This document shows, piece by piece, positions 12,862-23,368 of a stretch of DNA of 64,000 nt. The stretch's first letter is position 1. Each line of letters begins with the position of its first letter. Made by a program: the position numbers and the translations under genes. The notes below the pieces were generated by a model. The model ran no database searches and was not told where the DNA came from. It saw nothing but the letters and a program-made list of their open reading frames with translations. The DNA comes from Powellomyces hirtus (Eukaryota; Chytridiomycota; Chytridiomycetes; Spizellomycetales; Powellomycetaceae), in NCBI GenBank assembly GCA_025526995.1, contig JAHLKG010000003.1, forward strand, positions 868,001 through 932,000, given 5' to 3'.

Positions 12862-14069
12862 TTATACGACGACGAGAGCCGACTGTTCCTTATGCAGCGG
12901 GAACTGATGCTGGGAAATGGGTGAGAGTCAGCTTCACAACGGCGTGTTGAACAAGCAGGAATTTCGCAGAGATGGCGACTCAGCTGGAAGGCGTGGCAAC
13001 TGACGGAGTTGAAAATTACCTGAACGACGAACGTATGCGCAGCACAACACACACAGCAAAGCAGAAAAACGAACTGCCTCCGGAGGTCAGTGTAGAGAGA
13101 TTCGGCAAAAGAAGATGGTCGGAAGTGCGAGTTGGAGGAATGCGTACCGACAAAAACAACGGGTTATTATGCCTTCCTGCTCGACGGCCAGTCCAAAGGC
13201 TTTCGTGGATCGAAGATGATTTGTTCTTTATTGATTGGACTCTTGAAACGAAACAAGGCGGGGGGGCAGAAGAACGCGAATCTTTTGCGCCACCAGCTAC
13301 TACCGACTTGCGTGCGTGCCGCCAGCTGCCTGAGCCTCTCTCTCTCTCTCTCTCTCTCTCCAGCCAAACAAACAAACAAACAAAACAAAAATAAACATAA
13401 TCGGGGGACTAATAAATGACCTACTGCTATCATGGGTTGTCACTAGGGATTGGTCCTACTAAAAGTATGATATCGATACTATAAAGGTAATCAATCCACC
13501 GGGCGTGCCAGGCAGTGGTTCGCCTCAAAAACGCCACGCCCCCACGCTCTCTCACTTGCGGTTTGTCTTCCCGTGGCCAGGCACGTTTCAGACTCCCAAC
13601 CTGAAACGAACACGCCCCGTTTGCCCTTCAAGTTGGTGCAAACATGCCCATACCGACAATTTCACAATTCCGTCATTCTTCCGATTCCGCCTAGATTCAG
13701 GCGGTAAAGGCCACGTGGCTGGTAGCACTAAATAGCACTCGGACATTCCTCAACATCTTGCAATGTCTTGCCTAGTTACTGTTAGTAATGAACAGGGAAT
13801 GCAACAAGTTGTTGCTGCTCGATGCTGAGAAACAATCACAAACATTAGCTCTGCACAATATGAACATATAAACTACATATCACTGAGGATACTGTGTTCG
13901 AACCCCGAACGCCGGGCGGACCTGAGTTGAGCAGAGTACCGTCCCGTATGAGGCTGACTGATGACGTGAGCACCTACTACTGTACCTTTATATGGGCGTC
14001 ACCGCGGGGATGCGGCCTGCCAAGAGTGTATCAAGCAAACATTCTCGCACCTTCTTACTCATCACAAAC
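12862..14069. other. Divergent intergenic region with simple repeats
   Basis: About 1.2 kb separate the chitin synthase and Sec14 starts. A CT dinucleotide run (about 13337-13360) is followed at once by AAAC/AACA-type repeats. At about 13899-13913 there is a 15-base sequence with perfect five-base inverted arms (GTTCG/CGAAC). A small open frame at 13505-13735 looks like chance. Promoters of both genes should lie here. Confidence 0.5.
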
Positions 14070-15379
14070 ATGACGTCCAACGATCCAGGACATATTGGTG
14101 AGCGCAGCAAGCCCTTTCGTCAAAAGCGTCAACTGTTACTCACTGTATGGGTTGCGAACTTCCAGACAATCTGAGCACGGACCAAACCAAAGTAAGCAGC
14201 GTGCCGAATTCTCATAGTGCCCGGTGCCGTTGTTAACGCTCTGTTTCCCTAGGTCTTGCAAGAGTACTGGAAGGTTCTTTTGGAAAGGCTGTCCACCGAC
14301 GAATCAGCTCAAGGATCGTTAACAGAAGAGCTCTGGCTTGCATGCGCGCTAGATCGCCCAGACCAGCTGACACTGCGCTTTCTACGCGCAAGAAAATGGG
14401 ATGTCCAGAAAGCTGTCGAGATGACCATGAATGCGCTGAAATGGCGGGTTGATTTTGGAGTCAAAGAGCTCCTCGCAAACGGGGAAAGAGATCTCGATTT
14501 GCAGGAACTCGAGTCGGGCAAAAGCTACTTTCAGGGAACGGACAAACAAGGAAGACCATGCTGGTGGGTAAGACCAGATACAAATTGACTGCAAGCTCGA
14601 TGATCACCTAATTCTTCACTCCCTTTCAACAAGCTTCGTCTTCGCCCGGCTGCACGATAAAAATGAAGTGGACGTCGAAAAAACCAAAAAGCTCACGGTG
14701 CTGACACTCGAAACGGGGCGAATGGTCCTGACTCCTCCACAGGAGTTGGCGTGCATCGTATTTGACCTGACAGGCTTTGGGCTGAACAACTTTCAGGTCG
14801 AAGTGGTTCGGTTCTTGTCCGACTGCATGCAAAACTTCTATCCGGAAAGTCTGGGTCAAGCGCTGGTGGTCAACGCCCCATGGGTCTTCAATGGATGCTG
14901 GGCGATAATAAAGCCGTGGTTGGATCCTGTGGTTGCCGCCAAAATCCGATTCGTCAAGTCCACAGAGCTACCCACTCTGATTGATGTCGCAAAACTTCCA
15001 GAATCCTTAGGCGGAACAGCGAGCGACTTTGCGTATCTGCCCCCAACCGCGGACGAAGAAGCCGACTTTGCAAAACTGAGGGCCGACACAGCGGCCAATG
15101 AAAGTGCCTGGAAAACCTATAGAGAAGCATACAAAAGCTACACCGAATCGACTCGGAAGTGGGCCGGAGGTGATGCGGAATCGACGGCAGAAAGGATTAA
15201 AGCAGAAGCGCATCTGAAAGAAGCATACATGAAACTGTCACCTTTTATCAGGTATAGTGTCGTAGACGAACGAACCGCTGTGTGTCATCCTTCTCATTGT
15301 CATTCTGTAAATCAGGACACGAACTACCTATCATCGCCGCGGTGTTGTGAATGATCCGGCTCTCTCAACTCCAATTTGA
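14070..15379 (+). CDS. Sec14-like CRAL-TRIO lipid-transfer protein
   Basis: This is a cytosolic or membrane-peripheral phospholipid (phosphatidylinositol-type) transfer protein. Five exons (14070-14097, 14166-14191, 14253-14563, 14634-15251, 15316-15379) join to 348 residues. The CRAL-TRIO N-terminal helical domain contains LTLRFLRARKWDVQKA, the standard entry motif. The lipid-binding lobe contains FDLTGFGLNN and then YPESLGQALVVNAPWVF and W..I.PWLDPV..KI, followed by the LP.SLGG element. A Lys/Glu-rich C-terminal extension ends in YHRRGVV. The 14563/14634 junction uses a GTGGGT donor and gives PCCFVFARLHDKN. The 26-nt second exon rests mainly on phase agreement. The motifs resemble the fungal Pdr16/Sfh class more than classic Sec14, but the exact member is not assignable. 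Confidence 0.88.
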
Positions 15380-15667
15380 ACAATCACGATTACAGGTTCG
15401 GAATTAGAACGAGTCCGTTTTAGACAGATAGGAAATGGGACAGTTTCATGGCGCCATGGCGTCGTGACATGGCACACTTCGTCTTTTTGGCACTCGAATG
15501 AGGCGACTTATAATTATGTAATTCTTCAGTCATGGAGTCAAATAACAGTTGGACAGTATCTCGACCTATCTCTGGTTAATGCAGAAGCCTTGGCAGGCTG
15601 ATGACGATCTAGCAGTCGTATCGATGAATCAAGAGTGGAAAGGGGTGGGATGAATTATTTCCGACCA

Positions 15668-16003
15668 TCAGTGGTGTCCGTGACCGTGACTGCCGCCAAT
15701 GCGCTTCTCCCTCTCCTCCATCCACCGAGCCCATTTTTCGTTCTCCTCCTTCCCTGGTCCCGAGGTTTCGTACCACTTGTCGTAGGCAACATATATGGCG
15801 AATGCCACCGTGGCGATTCCTAGTCCGGGTGCCATCTGGCGGATACGGTTTTGTTTCGAAAAGAACTCGTTGTAACGCCAGGCGTCACGCTTTCCCCATG
15901 GATCCGCATGGCGCACTTGACCTTCGAGATAGGGCGGGTTCACACGCCATGTCTTGAACGGAAAGTAGGGGAATTCCGGTGGAGGGCGAGGAGGACCGGT
16001 CAT
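15668..16003 (-). CDS. NADH dehydrogenase (complex I) B12/NDUFB3-type subunit
   Basis: This is a small accessory subunit of the membrane arm of mitochondrial complex I. The 111-residue reading from ATG at 16003 contains the family core: DPWGKRDAWRYNEFF, then NRIRQMAPGLGIATVAFAIYVAYD. That is a basic loop followed by one transmembrane helix. The protein ends in a Glu/Lys helix and a GHGHGHH tail. The frame stays open upstream to about 16153 without a better ATG. An alternative start with a short upstream exon (ATG near 16200, Arg/Lys-rich) can be drawn, but the family is normally short, so the 16003 start is preferred. Its presence implies a respiratory chain with proton-pumping complex I. Confidence 0.87.
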   Translation of the reverse strand: MTGPPRPPPEFPYFPFKTWRVNPPYLEGQVRHADPWGKRDAWRYNEFFSKQNRIRQMAPGLGIATVAFAIYVAYDKWYETSGPGKEENEKWARWMEEREKRIGGSHGHGHH

Positions 16004-16364
16004 GCCGCGGAGTGTTTCGCGCGGGGTATCCAAGTTCGATGTGTAGTACGGCGAGGAGGTTGCTGATGCCGATCGAGCGAGCTTCGTCTGCCCTGTCCGG
16101 TGCAGAGGTTTTATGTGTCTATGATGCGCGAACACTACGGGTAAGTGTCGCACGTTTTCGTCGTCGTTTTGCCTGAGAAGCCTCGTCGGCGAACATCATG
16201 GTTGATGGGTGACGGCCTTGTTTGGCTCGATCCCGGTGGCTGGATCCGTCTAGCCATATTACGTAAGTCTTTGCTCGCGTAAGCGCTGTTTCCGACGATT
16301 TGACACTTTCCTGATCCCCGTGTTGGGAGGAGAAACTGTCAATTTTTCAATACCAGTCGTCTTG
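16004..16364. promoter_or_regulatory. Divergent promoter region
   Basis: About 360 bp lie between the B12 subunit and the coiled-coil gene, transcribed away from each other. It may contain a 5' exon or 5' UTR of the B12 gene. No motif was identified with confidence. Confidence 0.35.
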
Positions 16365-19300
16365 ATGAGTTATCCAAGTAGACATGAGCATCCACTTCGA
16401 TCACCTTATGCCGCATCAAGAAGCACCGTGTCTCCTTCGCAGCCATTGGCCCACGCACCCACCTCACCCGTAAAGCGAGAGAGAGCCAAGAAAGGAACAC
16501 GGAAGGCGCAACCGGCGTGGAACCCAACCACAGCAAAGAAAAGTGCTCCTACGAAGGCGCCAGCAGATGGCATTAAAAGCTCGTTCAACATTCAGCCTTG
16601 CGTCATGGAGCCGGAGCCCAGGATCGTGTGGACGACCAGTTACCAGACCGAGTCCGAGATCATGGCGTCCCGACTCGCACGACAACTACCGAGGACAAGG
16701 TAAACGTGGTGTGTGCAATTGACTTTGGTCTGGCTAGGCGAAAATAATCTGAAAGAAAATGGCAACAAGCAAGCTCACGAACGAAGTGCGACCTCATACG
16801 GCGTTATTGCGTGCAGATATCCAACCCATCTTTGATCTACTGGACTCCAGCGTAGGTATGACGCATTCCCCAACCAGTGAAGATAATGTCGTTCAGCATA
16901 GTCCAAGATCGTAACCACACGGGTTCACTTGTTTAGCCCATATCACGCGCCATGCAGATCATCGCCAGGCCGATACTCTGCTTGTCCGATACTTCCAAGA
17001 CTACCGGGACACAGTAGCTTCGTTTCTCCATGACGTATGGCTGAAGCGTTTGGTTCGCACTGGTTTATTCAAGGTTCCCGTCACTGGCAGCTGACTCTAG
17101 ATAGTGTTTCGCGGACAGGCATCCGGATGCAAGCAACACGCTTATACGCTCTCCTGATTGCGAAGTCAAAGACGTCATGCGGCTATGTCAGTCCGTTGTT
17201 GAATGGAACAAGGTGCACATTCACTACATGGTGGGTGTCTGGATAGTAATGAGGGCATTTCGATGACTTTACAAAGATGAATTGACTCTATAAAAAACGC
17301 AAGGATATCCTTACTGAGCAAGAAGATGTAGTCCAGGACTTCCTCAAACAGTTTGGGGCTCTGGAAGAAGAAAATGTGATCCTTAGGGACGTCTTGGCTC
17401 AGCGATCGGGAGGCGTCTGCGAGGTGACCGTCCGACGTATCGTACAGGAACCTGTTACCAGGAAGCGACAGGTACTACTTCCGCTCCTGATGTTAGAGGA
17501 CATGCTTTTTAATCCCAGAAATAGATGGTCGATCGTAGCACGGATCCTGTCGAGATGCCCCTGGATGAGCCAACAACAAAAGTGATTGAGGCGTTGACGA
17601 CCACTACCGAGGCCGACACCCCACCAGTGATCAAGGGGATTAACGCTGCCGCATTTGCAATTGTTCTGGGCGACATTAGAAGCTACAATCGTCGACAACA
17701 AAAGCGCAAGGAAGTCGTAGACATGGCCATACAAACCGTTCCTGAACGTGTAGTGGAAAAGACACACATGACTACTCAGACATGGGTGGATGTGGAACCT
17801 GTGGCGGTTATACGGAGAGTCAACGCGATCACACAGGTTGTTCCCGAAGCCGCGTCCGCCGAATGCCAAACATGTATACCACATCCAGCGGAACTGGAAG
17901 TGCAAAAGAGCTTGCAGCGGATAGCGAAATTGGAGGCTCAGGTGAGCACATAAAGCAGTAGAGTAGTTGTTGGTAAGGCGGTCTTGCTGAGCTGACGTAT
18001 CTTCTTTTGCAGCTGCGGGAAACACTACAGGCCCATGATGAGACCATTCATGCGATCAAGAAGGAGAACGAGGCTGAGAAGGCGCTGGCGCTGCAACATC
18101 ATGAGGTACAACCCTTTCTCAAGCCTCACTTTGTCACTGATCCCACGCGCCTGACAGAAATGTTGATTGTAGAATGAGAAAAAACGGATCCTGCGAGATC
18201 GAGAAGAAATGATAGGATGGGTGAAAAAGTCGGAGCAGGCCAAGACTGATGCTGTGAATTCTTCCGAGCTTCTTCAAGGCAAATGTGACGAATTCATGAA
18301 GCTTGTGGAAGAGTTGCGCGCGGGTAGTAAGTATTCTGTTGCCCAAGTAACTGCTCTTCTTGCATCAGCGCCTCTAACAAATTGGCGCAATGTTAGACGC
18401 TATACTGAGCGAAAGCAAGCAAGGCGTGGAAAATGCCCTTGCCACAACAACCACGGAACTTGCGCAGGTCCAGGAAGACCTGTATACCGTGCGCCTCGAA
18501 TACGAGCAAGCTCTGCAGGACCAGAGCGAGCTGCGAGAGTCCTTCAATGAGGTTCAGAATGCGCTTAGTGAAACGATGCAGCAGGCCAGGGCAGCCGAGG
18601 ACGAACGGCGGTTGTGGGAGGAAAAAGCGAGCAAAGCGACAGAATCAGAAGCGCGGGCGGTGGAAACCATGCGCAGGGCGCAAGAAGACTCGACGTACTC
18701 GAGAGAAGGCACGCAAAAGCTAGTAGACTCGAGTTTGGAGTTGGAACGGATGTTGGCAATGTCAGACCAGAAGAATAAGGAGATATCGAGTTGTTTGAAT
18801 GCGGTCATGAAGTATCCGGATGCAAGTCTGGGACATGAGATATCTATGGCAGAGGTGGGCGCACCTGGTGGCGGGGGAGACAAGATCCTGAAAGACATGA
18901 TCACCGGCAATAGCGTACGGATATCGCTGCTGGAGCAAAAGAACAACGAGTTGCGCGTGCTGCGGCTCAAATTAGGTATGTTCCTGAAGTAAAATCAGAG
19001 TCAAGGAAGATGATCGTTTCTAACGATATATCAAACGCAACAGCATCGTCAGCACAGAACCCGATGACGACTCCCATCCCCCGAGCGACCCTCGTTGACA
19101 AATCCGCTGTCCAGCGCGCCACCGAGTCCATCACCTTGCAATATATGGAGCAACAGTCGGCCAACAGAAGTTCCTCGGCGCACCCGCCGGGCTTTCGTCC
19201 ACCTGCGCGCACGTCGCAACCAAGCAACAGTGCACGGATCAAAGCGGCATTGCGGCCGGCGACACAAACAGCATGGACGACACTCAAAACGTCCGTGCAG

Positions 19301-19465
19301 GCACCATCCATGGTATCGAGAAGTTTGACGAAATATCCACCAGAGGATTACGTGCAGGACGTTGCATCACCTATTCAGCAGGGTGGAAAGAAGTCGCTGC
19401 AACCAAATACGATGGAATCCAATCCGCGCTGGAACGCGGCTCGCACAAATGGACCATCATTTTGA
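16365..19465 (+). CDS. Long coiled-coil protein, function unknown
   Basis: I do not recognise this protein. Ten exons give 818 residues in one frame: 16365-16699, 16770-16855, 16937-17034, 17105-17212, 17304-17471, 17525-17941, 18013-18105, 18173-18323, 18397-18975 and 19044-19465. The N-terminal 110 residues are basic and Pro/Ser-rich. A globular-looking segment follows (HTALLRADIQPIFDLLDSS), then long heptad-rich coiled coils (LETLQ/ENEAEKAL and QVQEDLYTVRLEYEQALQDQ types) through about residue 650. The tail is disordered, basic and Ser/Pro-rich. No membrane or signal sequence is evident. The 17034/17105 junction has alternatives; the chosen one has a GTATGG donor and a 70-nt intron. A structural or cytoskeletal role, possibly basal body or cilium, is a guess from architecture only. 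Confidence 0.75.
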
Positions 19466-19701
19466 TCCTCCCTCACCCACAGACGGGACGATCACTTTGA
19501 CATATGATCACTTTTGCTCTTTCTCTTCTGAAACGTTCCTTTTTGAGGTATTGACTGGACTCCATCTATATTTACATAAGTATTGTAGAAATAAATTAAT
19601 CGGCTTGTCTGGTTGGCAAGACGCGTTTGTTTGGTGTATCTCCGAGTGTTTCATCTTTGGCATCCCGGTCGGTTGTCTCTGTGGATTTTTGAAAAGTCCG
19701 C

Positions 19702-20988
19702 TTAGATTTTCACCTTCAGCCCAACTTTGGTTTTTTTCCCGCAGATCTTTGCATCTTCCCAGATGTACAAAGCTTCCATGACTTTGTTTTCGTCTTGCGA
19801 GATGCAACCGACTGTTCGAGATGGAGTGGCAATGAGATCTTCCAGCTCTCTTTGAAAGCTGATCATGCGATCAAACGTTGCTTCTATGTCGTATGCGGTC
19901 CATTCCGGTGGTATGATGGCGGACCGTTTGTGTGAGCAAAAGAGATTAGGGGAGTAAAACCCTTCGCATCCGGCTTTTTGACATTCGCTCGTGGGTGTGG
20001 CATTTTGGGCTGCGCCGGGGTTGATGATGGCGTTCCAGCGACTGGCGTAGCGCGCGTACGCGTCAGAACCGCCTGCTCCCCCTGCTCCTCCTAAGGAGTT
20101 CAGAGTTGACGATGCCGACGCGGAGGAGAACGAGGTTGTGGTGGTGCCTAATGGCGCGGTGCTGGAAGACCATCCGTTGATGGTTATGGGGGATGTGTTT
20201 TGTGGTTCGGAGGTTGCGGTCGTTGTCATTGTCATTGTGGTGCTCGTCGTCGTCGTCGGCGTACCTCCGTATTGTGAATAGTAGGTTTGTACAGGATAGT
20301 ATGAGGCAGGAGGGTAGCTATAACCACTGCTAAGTGGCGTCCAAGTGCTGCTAGTGCCAGTGCTGCTGGTTTGAGTGACAGAGGCCGGGGTTGCGCTGGA
20401 AGTGGGCGGGTCGGCAGCAGGAGCGGTCGAGAGGGAGGCGGAAGAGGATGCCGAACCAGATGGTATCACTGGTCCTCGCAGGAGGTTTGCTTTTAATTCT
20501 GCAGATGTAAGGACCTGGTCAGCATGAGGAACATTTCTTTAGATCCTGCTGGTGTCACTTACTGTCCATCAACCATGAGCCAAAAGTTGGGAACTTGCGA
20601 CCCATTTGCCACAGCCATTCATTTATCGTGGTCTCGTTGGGGATCTCGTATGTGCATGTAGTAGAGAGCCAGTCCCGCAGGCGTCCTACCAGCTCGGCTG
20701 GGTCACTACAACGTCGGGGATGATGGCACTAAGGTTAGCATCTAGCAGTGCTCAGATTCCTCAACTACGCATTTCTCCTCATACCTGACATGGGCAAGTC
20801 CCATGAATCCGTTGACTGCCCATCGCTCAAAAGCCTGCAGAGAAATGGGGGGATGAGCGCACCATTCTTTGCGCGTCTCGTATGTGCTGCGCAGCAACGT
20901 GTGCGGTTTCACCCACCTGCAGCATCTTTTCGTTGGGACTCAACTGCTCTGATTCATTGTTTGGCTGTTGTCTTTCTTGTGTCAACAT
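19702..20988 (-). CDS. Unknown protein with Ser/Thr-rich middle and Cys-containing C-terminus
   Basis: Not recognised. A four-exon in-frame model (20988-20917, 20834-20790, 20728-20563, 20498-19702) gives 359 residues. The N-terminal part is compact and plausible (AFERWAVNGFMGLAH, ELVGRLRDWLSTT, NEWLWQMGRKFPTFGSWLMD). The middle is Ser/Thr/Pro/Tyr low complexity. The C-terminus has CQKAGC..F..SHKR, an acidic helix and a Lys-rich end. The problem lies at exon 2/3: the in-frame splice needs a poor GTCAGG donor. The better GTATGA donor five bases on gives HVSAIIPDVVVTQPSW and then a stop, one frame away from ELVGRL. Either the splice is unusual or there is a one-base indel near 20695-20705. Function unknown. 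Confidence 0.65.
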
Positions 20989-22188
20989 ATGGGAGGTTGG
21001 GGAAGAGAAGGCTGGCGCAAAATTTAGGCCGTCGAATAAAATATTCCAACTCCGAGTTTGTTTATTGACAGTACGTTCGCGAATGGAGATGGCTATTGGT
21101 AAGAATAAGGACGTGACGGGCTTGCTCCAGGATATTGACTCGGTTTCCGCCGAGATTTATGTACTGTTCTGTATTGAGTGGTACTGATGAATGTTCGGGA
21201 TGGTGACGGCGTATAAATAAGAGAATATATGGCGGACGTAGAAAACACAGGTATCTAGTAAATGTATAGGGTCAAAACAGAAGCCCATCGAGGGTCAATG
21301 GACCCGCCCGTCAGTCTGGGTGTGATAAGCGGGCCAGCCACGTGAGCGTCGCGCGCGTTCGCGTCAACTCAGCTGCGCACATGCATGCGCAGTCGGTCAG
21401 TCGGTAGTCTATGTAAGACTTCATTCGCTCGGAGTTCGGGACAGTGTCTAGAGTCTATCGATCAAGACGCACACTTTGGGCCCTATGTGTGTCGTCAATG
21501 GTGCCGCCGATCGTGTCTTTCACCTGGGTGGATAGTCGATCATGTGATACACTGAAAGCGCAGCCTAAAAAGGCAGGGGCCAGTAGATGCGCATTACTGT
21601 TTGTCGCTCCCATGCAGGACGACGGCGCGAGCAAAGATTGCCACTCGCCCGGTGTCTTATCTGAGCCGTGCAGTTGAGGGCTTGCATTCCTTGGCTTTTT
21701 TGGGCCACGGCGTTCAAAGGGTAGCATTCCGAGGGCAAAGGGAAAGGAAGAACGAGACGCGAGATTCAGTTCTAACCTCGGAAAGCTGCTTCCTCGTGCC
21801 GCATACCCTTTCCCAACGGACTAGGCTTTACGTTTCAATGCGTTCAAACAAATGCTGGCCCTCCAGGCAATTATATTAACGCCACGCTGGGCGGGCGTAA
21901 ATGAGGATGTGCAGGTATCCATTTCTTCCCCTTGCCCCAGCACGTACGTCAAGGAGCTCCTCTGCGCTATAGTGCATGGGGCGTCTCACTTTACGCGATG
22001 GCAAACATCAAGTAGCGTGTCTCACGACGCACACTACCGATTACCTACAGATGGGAGCACCGAGAGGTTTGACGGAGGAAGGTTCAATGCGGCTTGTGGC
22101 TGTGTTTGACAGCGAACGAGACGACACATGGAAGAGGTAAAGGGAAAGTCGTTTTTGGTATACTTGTATTGGAAGCATCTGAGCAAAC
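20989..22188. other. Gene-poor region
   Basis: About 1.2 kb shows no convincing coding exon. It contains the 5' flank of the 19702-20988 gene and an AT-rich TATAAATA stretch near 21211. No RNA gene was recognised. Confidence 0.4.
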
Positions 22189-22412
22189 GGATAGGTGGTC
22201 TGCCGAAGCGCCAATAAGATGGAGGGCGCCATAGAACACATAACTTGGCAAGGGATCATGGTCTGCCTATCAAGCATTGAGGAGCAGCTGGGATAGAGGA
22301 TAGGTGGTCTGCCGAAGCGCCATTAGGATGGGAGAGCGCCATAGAGAACACAACTTGGCAAGGGGGAGGGCGCCATAGAGCAAGGGGGATCACGGTCTGC
22401 CCACCAAGCATT
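22189..22412. repeat. Imperfect tandem duplication, about 90-115 bp units
   Basis: A block starting GGATAGGTGGTCTGCCGAAG at 22189 recurs at about 22298. Each copy continues through GCGCCAT(A/T), AACTTGGCAAGG and GGTCTGCC..CAAGCATT, the second ending near 22412. Copy two carries an extra GGGGGAGGGCGCCATAGAGC insertion. It lies at the outer edge of the repeat-rich block that leads to the tRNA gene and appears noncoding. Confidence 0.8.
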
Positions 22413-22983
22413 AAGGAAGACGGGGGAGGACGGGAGGGGCGTGGGAGGGTTTGACCGATGCATTTTGGACAAAAGGGAAGGAATTTTGCAAAAAAGGAGC
22501 AGACTGTGGCGGAAAGGGACAAACAAGACCATTTGAAGGGATTGGTATAACGCAAATGTGGATGGAGTAGAAGGTATGGAGCCGGATGAGGAAAGCGGAA
22601 TGATATTTGGACCCATTTAGGGGAGATGTGTGAAGAGCAAAAGAGGGTAGCCAATGAAGCGCCGGTCGTGGAGTTGAAGCAAATCAAGTATGTGTTGTGA
22701 AGTGAATAAAGTGCGTGTTGGGAAGTTTAAAAGGGGGGTTTGAGAGGGTTCCCCGCTTTGAAGTGCGTGTTGCGAAGGTAAAGCAAATGAAGTGGGCATG
22801 GTGAAGGTAAAACCAGATTGGCAAGGTTTCGGCTTTGAAATAAAGCGTTTAAGGGTGCATGTGGTCAAAGTGAAAGCGGGGTTGAATGCGTCTTGTGATT
22901 AGAGGGTGCCGTTCGAAGTGCGTAACAAAGTGCATATAGTTGAAAGAGCTCCCATCTGATTAAAGTGCGTAGGGTGGAAGTTG
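22413..22983. repeat. Purine-rich noncoding block shared in part with 37357-37520
   Basis: The + strand is markedly G/A-rich with recurrent AAGTGCGT and GGTAAA words. Its right part (22921-22983) matches the minus strand of about 37421-37357, including an identical 18-mer CGTAACAAAGTGCATATA and a second near-identical run of about 30 bases ending at the repeat array. Similarity further left is weak and patchy by eye. No gene is seen. Confidence 0.65.
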
Positions 22984-23296
22984 GAAGTGAATGCCGGTTG
23001 AATTCTTGGAATGTGACGGCAGGAGGGGATTTGGGCCATTAAAAAGAAGTGAACGCCTGTTGAGTCCTTGGGATTTGACGGGAGGGGATTTGGGCCATTA
23101 ACAAAGAAGTGAACGCTGGTTGAATCCTTGGAATGTGAGGGTGGGAGGGGATTAGGGGCCATTAAAAAGAAGTGAACGCCTGTTGAGTCCTTGGGATTTG
23201 ACGGGAGGGGATTTGGGCCATTAACAAAGAAGTGAACGCTGGTTGAATCCTTGGAATGTGAGGGTGGGAGGGGATTAGGGGCCATTTTAAAAAAAA
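22984..23296. repeat. Tandem array of five 60-68 bp units abutting the tRNA gene
   Basis: Units begin with GAAGTGAA at 22984, 23046, 23106, 23169 and 23229. Each runs through GTTGA(A/G)TCCTTGG, TTTGACGGGAGG or TGTGAGGGTGGG, then GGGGATT.GGGCCATTA and an A-run. Units 2+3 and 4+5 are practically the same 123-bp dimer, showing a recent dimer duplication. The last unit ends in an A-run directly joined to the tRNA 5' end. The minus-strand frame through the array is an artefact of the repeat. Confidence 0.92.
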
Positions 23297-23368
23297 AGCA
23301 CCATAGCGCAGAGGAAGCGCGCAGGGCTCATAACCCTGAGGCCCCAGGATCGAAACCTGGTGGTGCTA
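23297..23368 (+). tRNA. Initiator tRNA-Met (CAT)
   Basis: A perfect 72-nt cloverleaf: acceptor AGCACCA/TGGTGCT, D-arm GCGC/GCGC, anticodon arm CAGGG-CTCATAA-CCCTG, variable AGGCC, T-arm CCAGG-ATCGAAA-CCTGG, discriminator A. Initiator marks are the A1:U72 pair, three G:C pairs below the anticodon loop, and A54/A60 in a T-loop reading ATCGAAA instead of TTCRANY. There is no intron. T-runs at about 23374-23382 would serve as the Pol III terminator. The gene is identical in sequence to the copy at 37099-37170. Confidence 0.97.

Noticed and set aside
13890..13995. tRNA-like GTTCGAA and CTGATGA motifs suggesting a tRNA, hammerhead ribozyme or C/D snoRNA
   Set aside because: The five-base arms around GTTCGAA do not make a T-arm within a cloverleaf; no GAAA core or stems complete a hammerhead, and no D box follows at a proper distance.
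22899..23285. Minus-strand frame encoding a repeating HFF.NGPNPLPS-type peptide
   Set aside because: It is simply the translation of the 60-bp noncoding array; its repeats follow the DNA units and it has no independent coding sign.
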